A DNA stretch of 64,000 bases from Nitrospira sp. Its GTDB lineage: Bacteria > Nitrospirota > Nitrospiria > Nitrospirales > Nitrospiraceae. The translations under genes and the position numbers were made by a program. Location: the NCBI GenBank assembly GCA_015709715.1, contig CP054184.1:1473001-1537000 (forward strand). The letters are read 5' to 3'. Under the pieces are notes generated by a model. The model ran no database searches. It was not told where the DNA came from and saw only the letters and a list, made by a program, of their open reading frames with translations. Below, in pieces: positions 51,233-60,544 of this stretch (positions are counted from its first letter, which is position 1; every line of letters begins with the position of its first letter).

Positions 51233-52596
51233 TACGACGTTCGACCCGACGAACCGGCCACTAAGAGGCCTGGCACCGACCCGGCCTCATTCGCCCGCAG
51301 CCGGGCTGCCACCCGTCGCGCGAGGGCCGCCCCCAAGAACAGGCTGGACAAGACGTACTGGAGGCTGATCGCCGCGGCCAGGCCGATGAGCCCACCAGCG
51401 AGAAACCCCAGCCCCTTAAGCGCCAAGCCTCCGGTAGCCGTCAGGATCTCCACCCGCGCCGGAAGGCCGGTTTCGCCCTCGGCATAAAAGGCGTTCACCA
51501 ACAGATGGTTGATGCCGCCGAACAGCAACACGCCGGAACCGGCGAGCAGCAGGGTCCTGAACGTCGCGAGGGTCTCGCTCCACAGATCAAAAGACTGCGC
51601 GAGAGTCACTGCGCTCAGCAATGTCGCCAATGCGGTCAGTCCAGCTGTGCCCATCCACCAGAGGCGCGTACGGCAGAGCCGTGCAAACTCACTCCACGCA
51701 CCGCGCCCGGCCAAGGCCGACAGGGTCGGCACCACCGGGGTCACCACGCCTTGGTTGAAGATGCGCACCAGCGCAGCCAAAACTCGCCAGGTAAGGTCGA
51801 ACAGCACCAGGCTACCTGCCGCGAGGAACGAGGTGAGGAACCGATCGACCACGAACCCGGTACGGACATAGGCGGCACTGAACAGCAGCGGCCGCAGCCT
51901 TGCCCACAATTCACGCCACAACGACGAATCGAGGGAACGCGACTCAGATGGCCCTGCCGCCAAGCCCTTCACCAGCAACAGCGCCGGACCACACCACAAG
52001 AACACCTGGACCCAGGCGGCCAACCTGACGCCGACTTGCTGAAGGCCAAGTACCAGCAGGCCCCAGCCTACCAACGAACTGAGCACCAACGAACCGGCCG
52101 GCCAGAGAAAACGATTGCCTGCATGGGAGAGCGCGGCCAGCACGGTGAAGGAGGCGGCGCCGATCAGGCCCACCAGCTGAATGCGCGTCAACTCGACGGT
52201 CAGGGTGCGCGTCTGTTCCGAGAACCCCGGCACGAGCAGCGAGACCAACAGCGGCGCGGCGACGACGATCACGAGCATCAGCAGAGCGGAGAGTGCTGTG
52301 ATCCCCAGGACGAGCGGCCGGACCACCCCACGACGGTCGGCTTCATGCCTGGCCGACAACAGCGGCACCAGCACGCAGGACAGAGGATCCATCACTGCCA
52401 CGACGAACAACTGCAGCAGGGTGGCGCCCGCATAGAGGGCGTCGGTTTCCGGCCCCGCCCCCAAACGGGCGATCGTATACCACTGGATGCCGAACGACAG
52501 GAGCAGCTGCATCGCGGTGAGCGTCGACAGGGTCATGCCGAGGCCGATGCCCTGCCCGCTCCGCTCTGCCTGCTCCGTCCGCCGTTCCCCTGCCAT
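51232..52596 (-). CDS. MurJ/Wzx-like lipid-linked oligosaccharide flippase
   Basis: A 454-residue membrane protein of the MOP superfamily with 12 or more predicted helices. The pattern resembles MurJ: GIQWYTIARLGAGPETDALY early, SLLVPGFSEQTRTL after helix 3, and VDRFLTSFLAAGSLVLFDL in the middle, with Arg residues in otherwise hydrophobic helices. In this operon it most likely flips the undecaprenyl-linked repeat unit. A role as the lipid II flippase is less likely but not excluded. It is the first gene of the minus-strand operon, with a 122-bp divergent gap upstream. Confidence 0.82.
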   Translation of the reverse strand: MAGERRTEQAERSGQGIGLGMTLSTLTAMQLLLSFGIQWYTIARLGAGPETDALYAGATLLQLFVVAVMDPLSCVLVPLLSARHEADRRGVVRPLVLGITALSALLMLVIVVAAPLLVSLLVPGFSEQTRTLTVELTRIQLVGLIGAASFTVLAALSHAGNRFLWPAGSLVLSSLVGWGLLVLGLQQVGVRLAAWVQVFLWCGPALLLVKGLAAGPSESRSLDSSLWRELWARLRPLLFSAAYVRTGFVVDRFLTSFLAAGSLVLFDLTWRVLAALVRIFNQGVVTPVVPTLSALAGRGAWSEFARLCRTRLWWMGTAGLTALATLLSAVTLAQSFDLWSETLATFRTLLLAGSGVLLFGGINHLLVNAFYAEGETGLPARVEILTATGGLALKGLGFLAGGLIGLAAAISLQYVLSSLFLGAALARRVAARLRANEAGSVPGLLVAGSSGRTS

Positions 52597-52677
52597 GTCC
52601 GGTACCCTTGGTCACGAACGCCCACGATTGCGCCTTTACCGCCTCCAAGTCAAGGCAGCATCCTCCCTGCTTCGTCG

Positions 52678-52707
52678 TTGACGGATCGCCTCAGGCGCTC
52701 TTATGAT
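52678..52707 (+). promoter_or_regulatory. Promoter for the duplicated barrel protein
   Basis: TTGACG (52678-52683), an 18-base spacer and TATGAT (52702-52707). The GTG at 52719 lies only 11 bases after the -10 box. The spacer holds the small palindrome GCCTCAGGC (52688-52696). A weaker TTGACT on the other strand (52648-52653) could serve the divergent operon. Confidence 0.55.
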
Positions 52708-52718
52708 CGGCTCCCATT

Positions 52719-54986
52719 GTGCGGCAGTCCATTCTTGTCACATGGCGGCTGGGCCTCGTCCTGTTCGGGTGCCTGCAGCCGGGCCTCCCGGCGGGCGCGG
52801 CCTCCGCGGAAGCCCCTCCCTCATCGCCGCCGCCCGAGCATGTGCTCGACCTGAGACTCGAAACCACGACCTTCCTGCTCAACCTGGAAAAACAGGGCCT
52901 GGAAGACAATACCTTCACTAACGGCCTGGGACGCGACACCACGCTCATGGGCAACCTGGTGAACCTGTACGTTCAGAAACGCCTGCTCCCCTCGCTCACG
53001 CTGGACCTCGGCCTCTTCGCCAATATGCCATTCGGGCACGACACCGAGATTTCGCAGCTGCGCCCCATCGTGCGTCTGCAATACCAACCGAGCAACGAAG
53101 TCACAGCCATTCTCGGCACGCTGGCGGGCCCCCACCGCGATTTTCACGACGCGGTCTTCGACAACGCTAACCGCTTCGTCCGCCCGCTGGAACAGGGCGC
53201 GCAGATGAAGGTCAACAGCAAGCATTACCGGCAGGATCTGTTCATCAACTGGGAGCAGGCGTTTCGAGGCTCCTCCACCAACCGCTACGATGTGGGCTAC
53301 GCGGGCCAGCTCCTGGCCGGGCCCTTCCGCGTCAACGGCCAAGCCCATTGGGTCCACAACGGCCAGGCGCTGCTGAAGCTGGATCGTTCCTTCAACACGG
53401 CTGAGACCCTCGTGACCGCCGTGGGCCCGGAGCTGGTCCTCGAACCCTCGACCTATTTTCCGGCCTTGGCCTGGTGGAGACAGCTGGGCGTTCGCGCCAC
53501 CTACCTGAATTCGCTCAACGAGCCGCTGCACGGCGGCCCGACCGTCCGCGGACGGGGCTATGAATTGAGCGTCTGGCTCGACCTGGCCGGTTGGCGGCCG
53601 TCGGTTTCCTTCTGGCGAGGGCGGCAGTTCTTGAGCCAACAGGGCGATCCGGAATATGCAGCGAGCAACTTCCCCGAGTTCAGCCTATCGAAGATCTTCG
53701 TGCTCGGCCCCTCCGCTTCGATCGAGTTCGGCATGCAGGCCAGGCGGATCAGGGCCTTCTTCACGGAGGACGGCATCACCTATCAGAACCGCGACACCTT
53801 CAAGTGGGTAAACCAGCAATACCTGCTCTTCAATTGGAATTGGGACACGGCCGATGGGCGCTTCTTCCGCGACCTCTTCCCGGCGAGCACGCCACGGTCG
53901 GTTCAGGAAACAGCCGCAGCGGAAGAGCCACGCTTCACGGCCAAGCTCGATGCGCTCACGTACGTCTACCACATCAATTATTCCGGCCTCGACCAAGTGG
54001 GTGGGCGACCGGTCTCGAACAGCACCTTCGCGGGACAATACCTCGCGCCCGTCTTGCGCTACAGCCCGTCACGGCGATTGAACCTGGACATCGGCTTCTT
54101 CGCGGGCCTCCCGGTCGCGGATACCCAGCGGTTTCACACGGTGCAGCCGATTCTCTCGGCGGAATACGAACTGTGGCCCGCCGTCTCGCTCGTGGCCGGT
54201 ACCATCAAGCGGAACCACCCCTTCGTGGACGCGTTGTTCGACGACGCCCGGCTCTTCTCGCGCCCCGTCGAGCAGGGCTTCCAGCTGCTGGTGGACCGCG
54301 AGCATTACCAACAGGACCTGTTCATCAACTGGTATCAACTCGAAACCTTCCAGAAGGCGGAGCGGTTCGACGTGGGCTATTCGGGCCGCGTGAAAGCCGG
54401 TTGGTTCTCCTTCAACGGCCAGGTCTATTGGATCCACAGCGGCGGCGCCCAGTATTCCGAATCGCGGACGTTCTTCGGCGCCGGGCTGCCGCGGGACCGG
54501 CCGGCCTCGAACAATTTCCTCACCGCCGTGGGGCCGCAATTCACCTTCCAACCCAGCCGGTACTGGCCCGGCCTGTCCTGGTTTCGCGAGGTCGACGTGA
54601 TGGCGCTCTACCTCACGAGCCAAAACGAACCCACGCAGGCGGGCTCGCCCATCGTGCGGGGACGCGGGTATCAGCTGACCGCCGGAGTGAATCTGGACGG
54701 CTGGCGCCCCTACGTCACCCTGTGGCGCGGCGAGGGGTTCGTCAACGAACAGGGCGATCCCGCCTACTACGCAGGACACTTCACCGAGTTCGGCTTGCTG
54801 AAGGATGTGCCGCTGCCCGCCGGATTGTCTCTCCGCCTGGGCGGGTTCGGCCGCATCATGCAGGATCGCCTGACCCACACCGAATACCTGCTGTTGAACT
54901 GGTCGTGGGATGAATCGCCCTGGCGTGGATTCTGTTTGCGTCCGACCCTCTTGCATCGCGGCGAGTCGACCTGCAGCGGATCTTGA
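52719..54986 (+). CDS. Internally duplicated outer-membrane barrel protein
   Basis: A 755-residue exported protein from a GTG start. The signal ends either at a lipobox-like LVLFGC or at AGAASA. The mature protein consists of two similar halves of about 330-350 residues (about 40-375 and 405-735). Matching segments are FVRPLEQGAQMKV / FSRPVEQGFQLLV, HYRQDLFINWEQ / HYQQDLFINWYQ, RYDVGYAGQL / RFDVGYSGRV, VRGRGYELSVWLDLAGWRP / VRGRGYQLTAGVNLDGWRP and NEQGDPAYYAGHF / SQQGDPEYAASNF. Alternating aromatic strands suggest an outer-membrane beta-barrel. It is divergent from the exopolysaccharide operon, so a role in polymer export is possible. The family is not recognised. Confidence 0.75.
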   Translation: MRQSILVTWRLGLVLFGCLQPGLPAGAASAEAPPSSPPPEHVLDLRLETTTFLLNLEKQGLEDNTFTNGLGRDTTLMGNLVNLYVQKRLLPSLTLDLGLFANMPFGHDTEISQLRPIVRLQYQPSNEVTAILGTLAGPHRDFHDAVFDNANRFVRPLEQGAQMKVNSKHYRQDLFINWEQAFRGSSTNRYDVGYAGQLLAGPFRVNGQAHWVHNGQALLKLDRSFNTAETLVTAVGPELVLEPSTYFPALAWWRQLGVRATYLNSLNEPLHGGPTVRGRGYELSVWLDLAGWRPSVSFWRGRQFLSQQGDPEYAASNFPEFSLSKIFVLGPSASIEFGMQARRIRAFFTEDGITYQNRDTFKWVNQQYLLFNWNWDTADGRFFRDLFPASTPRSVQETAAAEEPRFTAKLDALTYVYHINYSGLDQVGGRPVSNSTFAGQYLAPVLRYSPSRRLNLDIGFFAGLPVADTQRFHTVQPILSAEYELWPAVSLVAGTIKRNHPFVDALFDDARLFSRPVEQGFQLLVDREHYQQDLFINWYQLETFQKAERFDVGYSGRVKAGWFSFNGQVYWIHSGGAQYSESRTFFGAGLPRDRPASNNFLTAVGPQFTFQPSRYWPGLSWFREVDVMALYLTSQNEPTQAGSPIVRGRGYQLTAGVNLDGWRPYVTLWRGEGFVNEQGDPAYYAGHFTEFGLLKDVPLPAGLSLRLGGFGRIMQDRLTHTEYLLLNWSWDESPWRGFCLRPTLLHRGESTCSGS

Positions 54987-55000
54987 GACACACTTCTCTC

Positions 55001-55029
55001 TTGCCAGTCCGAACCAAGCCCGTTACAGT
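55001..55029 (+). promoter_or_regulatory. Promoter for OMP gene
   Basis: TTGCCA (55001-55006), a 17-base spacer and TACAGT (55024-55029). A leader of about 40 bases precedes the start codon. Confidence 0.5.
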
Positions 55030-55075
55030 AGCGACCGTAAGACGTTCAGAACAGTGATTCCGGAGGAGGATGGGC

Positions 55076-55714
55076 GTGGTGAAGGTTCAGAAGTGGCTCG
55101 TTGCCGCGATCGTGTCAGCCCTCTTGTGGGGCGCGTCCGCTACCGCCCACGCCGAAAACTATGTCGCCTTCGCCATCGGACCGAACCTGGCGACACTCGA
55201 CACCACCGACGTCGGCAAACTCGACTTGAGCAACAACCTGGCCTACGGCGCCAAATTCGGCCACTACTTCGATGACCGCGGGTTCAACTGGTTCGGCCTC
55301 GAAGTGGACATGTACCGGTCCTCGCCCGATATCAAGGCCCAGAGCCTCCCCCGGCAGGATACGAACCTCCGCCTCTCGGGACCGATCCCCGGCAGCAGCT
55401 TCACGGTCCATTCGCTGGCGTTCAACGCCCTCGTGCGGGTCACGGGCTATCAATACAAGGTCGAGCCCTATGCCGGCCTCGGCATCGGCCTCAACATGGG
55501 CAACGTGTCCGACGGCAATTTCAGGCCGGAAGCATCGTTCGCTCCGAGCTTCAACGTGTTGGCCGGCATCAAGTACTACGTCACGCCGAAGATCGCTCCC
55601 TTCATCGAATACAAATACAACTTCGCCCACTTCAGCTTCAGCCGCACCGAAGTCACCGCCGACTACCGCGCCAACCTCTTCATGTTCGGCGTCGCCTTCC
55701 ATTTCGGCCGCTAA
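55076..55714 (+). CDS. Outer-membrane beta-barrel protein (OMP_b-brl type)
   Basis: A 212-residue protein. The ribosome site AGGAGG (55064-55069) touches the ATG at 55070 but is six bases from the GTG at 55076, so that GTG is chosen. The signal peptide ends in ATAHA. The mature part has about eight amphipathic strands and ends in FMFGVAFHFGR, with aromatic residues near the C-terminus. VEPYAGLGIGLNMG and APFIEYKYNFAHF are typical of small OmpA/OmpW-like barrels. No catalytic motif is seen. It has its own promoter. Confidence 0.75.
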   Translation: MVKVQKWLVAAIVSALLWGASATAHAENYVAFAIGPNLATLDTTDVGKLDLSNNLAYGAKFGHYFDDRGFNWFGLEVDMYRSSPDIKAQSLPRQDTNLRLSGPIPGSSFTVHSLAFNALVRVTGYQYKVEPYAGLGIGLNMGNVSDGNFRPEASFAPSFNVLAGIKYYVTPKIAPFIEYKYNFAHFSFSRTEVTADYRANLFMFGVAFHFGR

Positions 55715-55856
55715 GTCGCGCGGCGCTGGAATCCAGCCGCACAGGCAGAGTACTCTTGGGAGCGAGTCAAGACTTGGGCCCTCCTCACCAGAGGGGTTCC
55801 CTACCTCGGCAGGCCATACTTTTGGGAGCAGTATTAGACCCGCAAAAGGATTCCTA

Positions 55857-56792
55857 GTGCAAAGCGCTGTTACTTGGCCCGATGGTAAATCTTTTGCCTT
55901 CACCATTTTCGACGACACCGACGACGCTCGGTTGCCAGAGATCAAGCTGGTTTACGACTTTCTCGCAGACATTGGGATAAGAAGTACTAAGAGCATATGG
56001 CCCATTAGAGGAGAAGGAATCCCCTTAATAGGCGGCTCAACGTGCGAGGAACCAGACTACCTTGATTGGGCCCTCAGCCTTCAACAATCTGGATTTGAGA
56101 TTGCTCTTCATAACGTGACCTACCACACTTCATCCCGCATGAACACGATCCATGGTATCAATAGATTTGGGGAATTGTTCGGGCATGATCCCCATACTTT
56201 GGCTAATCATGCCGGATGCGATGAGAGCATCTATTGGGGCAATGCGCGCCTGTCTGGTTGGCGAGAAACACTTTATAATGTTCTTTTACTCAACCGCCAT
56301 AAGGATCTCTTTCAGGGGCACATCGAAAGCAGTCCTCTGTTTTGGGGAGATATCTGCAAGGCACGGATCCGATATGTACGGAATTTTGTTTTTGGTGGGA
56401 TGAATACGCTCAAGAGTTGCCCGTTCATGCCGTACTATGATCCACTTCGCCCCTATGTAAATGGTTGGTTCGCCTCCTCTGAGGGACCGTCTGCCGAGTC
56501 ATTTAATGGGACGATCTCCGAATCAGCTCAGGATCAATTGGCTGCTGAAGGTGGAGCCTGCATAATGTATACACACCTAGCGCGTGGGTTTTCTGCTAAT
56601 GGCCAGCTGAACCCTCGATTCAGGCTGCTGATGGAACGTCTCAGCCGCATGAATGGCTGGTTTGTCCCAGTCAAACAACTCCTTGACCATTTACGAAACA
56701 GACCGACCATTCACACCATTACCATGGAGCAAAGGGCGCTCTTGGAACGACGCTGGATCCTACACAGGATTCGCACCTTCGGCTCAACATGA
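55857..56792 (+). CDS. Polysaccharide-deacetylase-like protein (A+T-richer block, gene 1)
   Basis: A 311-residue protein from the GTG at 55857, with AAAGGA six bases upstream. The frame also reads through the OMP gene upstream, which is an antiphase artefact. The sequence resembles a NodB-type barrel: FTIFDDTDD has the metal-binding acidic pair, and IALHNVTYHTSS offers the His pair of motif 2. No signal peptide is present, so it probably acts on a cytoplasmic or lipid-linked sugar. From here to 60.4 kb base composition is visibly lower in G+C than the neighbours, suggesting a transferred block. Deacetylation is inferred. Confidence 0.72.
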   Translation: MQSAVTWPDGKSFAFTIFDDTDDARLPEIKLVYDFLADIGIRSTKSIWPIRGEGIPLIGGSTCEEPDYLDWALSLQQSGFEIALHNVTYHTSSRMNTIHGINRFGELFGHDPHTLANHAGCDESIYWGNARLSGWRETLYNVLLLNRHKDLFQGHIESSPLFWGDICKARIRYVRNFVFGGMNTLKSCPFMPYYDPLRPYVNGWFASSEGPSAESFNGTISESAQDQLAAEGGACIMYTHLARGFSANGQLNPRFRLLMERLSRMNGWFVPVKQLLDHLRNRPTIHTITMEQRALLERRWILHRIRTFGST

Positions 56793-56840
56793 TTCCAGGA
56801 AGTTACTACCGCGGATGCAGAAGATCCGTGCCGAGGTCCT

Positions 56841-57956
56841 TTGAAATACCGGATCACACACTTTTCAAGCGACGATGTGTCGGCAGTTAAGGCCTTCAAT
56901 CGACGGCTGGCCCGCAGCACCACAGCACCGCGCTTTCCTGAAAGTCCAATTCCAACTTGGCTACCATCAAAAGCCAACTCCTCTCTTCATCAGGAGCACT
57001 ACCTCGTTCATGGCGAAAGCGGTGTCCATGGCGGATACATCCTCAAGCTTCAAAACTTCATGCTGCATAGCAAACTCACTCGAATTGGATATTTCTCCCT
57101 CCCAATCTCTGAAGGAATCATCGATTCCTCGCACGCTATTGTAGGAATGCTCACAGTCAAAGATGCGCTCCGCCGCTCACCACTCCTATTTGGGCTTGGT
57201 ATGGGAGGTGTCGATCAACCGATTGCCAAACTTTTAAAACATCTAAAATTTAATTTGACGCCATGCCCTTTTCTTTTCCGGGTTAACCATCCATACCGCT
57301 TTCTCCGCAACATAACATTCTTGCGCAAAACGCTACCAAGTAAGGCTTTACTGGATGCACTTGCATTCACAGGGCTGGGCTGGACAGCGTTACAAACAAT
57401 TCAGCGGTTTAAAGACTTTCGAGTGGCGTCTAGCAACCTAACCAAGGTCGAAAGAATCCATGAGTTTGACTCGTGGTGTAATGATTTGTGGGAGAGGGCC
57501 TATGAGAGCTATTCGCTAATCGCGGTCCGCGATCAGGAAGTCCTTCAGACTCTCTACCCCTCGAACGATACCAGCTTCATCAAGCTAAGAGTCAGTTACA
57601 ACGATACTGTCATAGGCTGGGCAGTCCTACGCAACACATCAATGAAAAATCATAGGCAGTTTGGAAACATGCAGGTTGGGTCGATAGTGGATGTCCTTGC
57701 GATTCCCGGCCAGGAAGGACCAGTCGTTCGGCAGGCAACAGAGTTTCTGCAACAGGCGGGCTCTGACCTGCTAATATCGAACCAACTACACCAGTTCTGG
57801 ATCCGGGCGTTCCGAAAGAACGGCTACCTACAAGGACCTTCGAACTACATGCTCGCTGTTTCGCCCCAGCTAACATCGCTCTTGTCACCATTTGATGAAA
57901 CACGTTCTCACATTCACATGACTAGAGGTGATGGGGATGGGCCAATCCACCTCTAA
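56841..57956 (+). CDS. GNAT/FemX-like acyltransferase (A+T-richer block, gene 2)
   Basis: A 371-residue cytoplasmic protein from a TTG start with GAGG upstream. The fold pattern looks like two GNAT-type domains. VHGGYILKLQNFML and VIGWAVLR are strand/turn segments, and the C-terminus ends MTRGDGDGPIHL, a tail I recall from N-acyltransferases in polysaccharide clusters. The stop overlaps a possible start of the carrier-protein frame (TAATG). It would transfer an acyl group, perhaps from the adjacent acyl carrier protein, to an amino sugar. The family assignment is moderate and the acyl group unknown. Confidence 0.62.
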   Translation: MKYRITHFSSDDVSAVKAFNRRLARSTTAPRFPESPIPTWLPSKANSSLHQEHYLVHGESGVHGGYILKLQNFMLHSKLTRIGYFSLPISEGIIDSSHAIVGMLTVKDALRRSPLLFGLGMGGVDQPIAKLLKHLKFNLTPCPFLFRVNHPYRFLRNITFLRKTLPSKALLDALAFTGLGWTALQTIQRFKDFRVASSNLTKVERIHEFDSWCNDLWERAYESYSLIAVRDQEVLQTLYPSNDTSFIKLRVSYNDTVIGWAVLRNTSMKNHRQFGNMQVGSIVDVLAIPGQEGPVVRQATEFLQQAGSDLLISNQLHQFWIRAFRKNGYLQGPSNYMLAVSPQLTSLLSPFDETRSHIHMTRGDGDGPIHL

Positions 57957-58021
57957 TGATATCGCCACAATTTTTTCATCATCACAATAGTCGGATTTCG
58001 ATAGTGTCGAAGAATTGTCCT

Positions 58022-58294
58022 ATGCATAACAGACACGAAATCGCACACCTCCTAGATCAGGCGATAAAACAGGTTTTGGGCGATAAGGGCATAACCGCCA
58101 AGATTACCCCCGACAGCCCCATTGATAGTACCCTGGGGCTCGATTCACTAGACTGGGCAGCAGTGGCAGTTCACATGGAAGACCAGACGGGGCTTGATCC
58201 TTTTTCGGAAGGGTTCATCGGAAAATTAGCTACCGTGAATGATCTCATTGACCTCTACGTGCAGACAGCCTCTAACCACCCTCCCATTCAGTAG
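58022..58294 (+). CDS. Acyl carrier protein (A+T-richer block, gene 3)
   Basis: A 90-residue carrier protein. The phosphopantetheine attachment site is Ser42 in LGLDSLDWAAVAV. The four-helix pattern and acidic composition fit. The ATG at 58022 matches the usual ACP N-terminus; an ATG at 57956 overlaps the previous stop and would add 22 residues. A dedicated ACP beside an AMP-ligase, a ketoreductase and a transferase suggests an acyl group is loaded, reduced and passed on while tethered. Confidence 0.85.
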   Translation: MHNRHEIAHLLDQAIKQVLGDKGITAKITPDSPIDSTLGLDSLDWAAVAVHMEDQTGLDPFSEGFIGKLATVNDLIDLYVQTASNHPPIQ

Positions 58295-58308
58295 CAACTG
58301 TCGTCTCT

Positions 58309-59682
58309 GTGATTGCACAACACTTAAAAGATGGCCTCGCAAAAAATGGGCAACGCCTCTTCTTGATTTACGGCGACTACCAAGTTACCTACAGGGAGCT
58401 TGCAGATAGGGCTGAGTCACTGGCGCAACAACTTTGTCATTTAACAGGCAAACAAGTTGGCTTACGGACCTCTCCGCCCATCACATTCATTCCAACCATA
58501 CTCGCACTCGACCTAGTAGCGGCCAATGCGTTTCTCTTGGGAACTCGCACCTCCGATGAAATTAACCGACTGAGCAGTAGGTTTTCTTTTGAGCACATCC
58601 TGGATGTTTCATCATTCGAGGGAAAGCAGGTCAGCGAAGCAGTATGGTCGTCAGTACTGACTTCCAAGCCGCAGGCCACCGATTCAGGACCATCTGCTGA
58701 TAGAGGCGTTACGATACTCACGTCAGGGACAACAGGACTACCAAAAGCTTCCCGACACACGTGGGCCAACCTATGCAAGCCGGTTCGCACCAGGGCCGTC
58801 TATGCAAACACCCGCTGGCTGTGTTTATACCCTTTGCACCTTTACGCTGGGCTTCAAGTCTTTTTACAGGCCTTTATGAACTGGGCAACCCTCGTCATCC
58901 CCTCAAGCATGACCCCTCCCGAAATCGCATCGCTGCTATCCCGTCAAGACATACACTATGCCTCGGGAACACCGTCCTTTTGGAGACAGATCCTTTATTT
59001 TTCGGGTTCACATTGTTTGGGCCCAAGTGGTCCCCTGCAAATCACCTTAGGAGGCGAGGTCGCTCCACAAGGTTTGCTCGATCAGTTGAGATGCGTATTT
59101 CCTCACACGCGCATCGTGCACATTTATGCTTGTACTGAAATGGGAAGGCTTTTTTCCGTGACGGATGGGAAGGAAGGATTCCCTTTGCAATACTTGGATG
59201 ATCCGCCTGAGCTAGGGGTCCAATTGAAAATTGTCGATGGGCAACTTCTAGTCACTAGCCAAACTCCGATGAGGGGCTACATCGGATCGGAGGCAACCAC
59301 GCCGAGCACATCTACATATTTCCCCACTGGAGACTTGGTGAAAATCGCCGGAGACCGAGTTCTTTTTCGAGGTCGAATCAATGAGATCGTCAACGTTGGG
59401 GGAACGAAAGTCTCCCCCTTAGAAGTCGAGTCGGTTATTAGAAATGTCCCTGGAGTCTCCCAAGTCCGAGTCTACTCAAAGCCCAACTCCCTTACCGGCC
59501 ACATTCTTGCCGTCGACATCGTTCCCATCCCCCAATATTCCCAAGAACAAATCCGGCTTGCCATTCAACAAACCAGCCGAATGCACCTCCAGCCATTCCA
59601 AATCCCCCGAATCATAAACTTTGTGGACCGGATTAAAATAAATCCAGCGTTCAAAATGCCCAGGACGGAATCTGAGTCATGA
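58309..59682 (+). CDS. AMP-dependent acyl ligase (A+T-richer block, gene 4)
   Basis: A 457-residue ANL-superfamily enzyme, shorter than most. The ATP/AMP motifs are ILTSGTTGLPKASRHT (A3), YACTEMG (A5), TGDLV (A7) and GRINEIVNVGGTKVSPLEVE (A8). The C-terminal lysine region reads INPAFKMPRT, where the usual PxGK form is altered. It probably activates a carboxylic acid and loads it on the adjacent carrier protein. It starts with GTG 14 bases after the ACP stop. Its stop overlaps the ketoreductase ATG. The substrate cannot be read from sequence. Confidence 0.88.
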   Translation: MIAQHLKDGLAKNGQRLFLIYGDYQVTYRELADRAESLAQQLCHLTGKQVGLRTSPPITFIPTILALDLVAANAFLLGTRTSDEINRLSSRFSFEHILDVSSFEGKQVSEAVWSSVLTSKPQATDSGPSADRGVTILTSGTTGLPKASRHTWANLCKPVRTRAVYANTRWLCLYPLHLYAGLQVFLQAFMNWATLVIPSSMTPPEIASLLSRQDIHYASGTPSFWRQILYFSGSHCLGPSGPLQITLGGEVAPQGLLDQLRCVFPHTRIVHIYACTEMGRLFSVTDGKEGFPLQYLDDPPELGVQLKIVDGQLLVTSQTPMRGYIGSEATTPSTSTYFPTGDLVKIAGDRVLFRGRINEIVNVGGTKVSPLEVESVIRNVPGVSQVRVYSKPNSLTGHILAVDIVPIPQYSQEQIRLAIQQTSRMHLQPFQIPRIINFVDRIKINPAFKMPRTESES

Positions 59683-60410
59683 ACTCTCAAAAAGTTGTGC
59701 TCGTAAGCGGCGGAATGCGAGGGCTCGGACTTGCCACCGTAGAGCAACTACTGATGAGTGGCTATCGCGTCGCAACGTTCAGTCGGACACCATCTGGAGC
59801 GATCACGGAACTTACCAATAAGTTTGGAGATCAGCTGTGGGCTTCGAGTGGAGACCTATCCGACCCAGCAGGCCTCGACAATATAGTACGCTCCGTGGAG
59901 CATGAATTCGGGCCAATTTGGGGACTGGTGAATAATGCCGGTGTTGCAGTAGAAGGGGTCCTGCCAAGCACGGCCCCACAGCGTATCGAGGACATCGTTA
60001 GTATCAACCTTACTGGAACCCTGTTACTAACACGTTTAGTGCTTCGCCGAATGATCCTTCGTCGACAGGGCAGCATTGTGAACATCTCCTCAATCATTGG
60101 CATACGAGGCTATGCAGGCCTCGCAGCCTATTCGGCAACAAAAGCCGCCCTTGACGGCATGTCACGCGCACTAGCACGGGAAATGGGTCCTCGAAGGATA
60201 CGTGTAAACTCCGTTGCACCGGGCTATTTAGAAACAGACATGACCCATACCTTGAACTCCACCCAACTCACTCAGATAATTCGACGAACACCGCTGGGTC
60301 GACTCGGACGCGTCAGAGACGTCGTACCCGTGATCCTATTCTTGCTCTCCCCTAAGGCTGAATTCATCACCGGTCAAACCCTAGTTGTAGACGGTGGGCT
60401 CACATGCTAA
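59679..60410 (+). CDS. SDR-family 3-oxoacyl-(ACP) reductase-like protein (A+T-richer block, gene 5)
   Basis: A 243-residue FabG-like short-chain dehydrogenase. The nucleotide-binding motif is SGGMRGLG (variant of TGxxxGIG). NNAG follows at 85-88. The active-site tetrad is Asn110, Ser138, Tyr151 and Lys155 (AAYSATKAAL). The C-terminal VAPGYLETDMT and TGQTLVVDGGLT are typical. The ATG overlaps the ligase stop (ATGA). It may reduce a 3-oxoacyl group on the neighbouring ACP or a sugar. The first option fits the operon. Confidence 0.9.
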   Translation: MNSQKVVLVSGGMRGLGLATVEQLLMSGYRVATFSRTPSGAITELTNKFGDQLWASSGDLSDPAGLDNIVRSVEHEFGPIWGLVNNAGVAVEGVLPSTAPQRIEDIVSINLTGTLLLTRLVLRRMILRRQGSIVNISSIIGIRGYAGLAAYSATKAALDGMSRALAREMGPRRIRVNSVAPGYLETDMTHTLNSTQLTQIIRRTPLGRLGRVRDVVPVILFLLSPKAEFITGQTLVVDGGLTC

Positions 60411-60544
60411 TTAAGCAACAAATATGCCTATCGCAGGCTCAGTCGTGACTCTGCGCCAACAGCCGTACTAGTGGGCCTAAAGATCCTATTGAGATGTCAG
60501 AACGGGCTCCTTCGTCCGGGCCAATCGCGAGTGGGTAGGAACCC

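Noticed and set aside
53591..54913. 440-codon plus-strand frame
   Set aside because: It is a shifted frame inside the duplicated barrel gene, with Arg/Ala/Gly-rich composition and no start signal.
55272..55856. Plus-strand frame running through the OMP gene into the deacetylase
   Set aside because: It is Ser/Arg-rich antiphase sequence over a real OMP gene. A ribosome site and GTG mark the true start at 55857.
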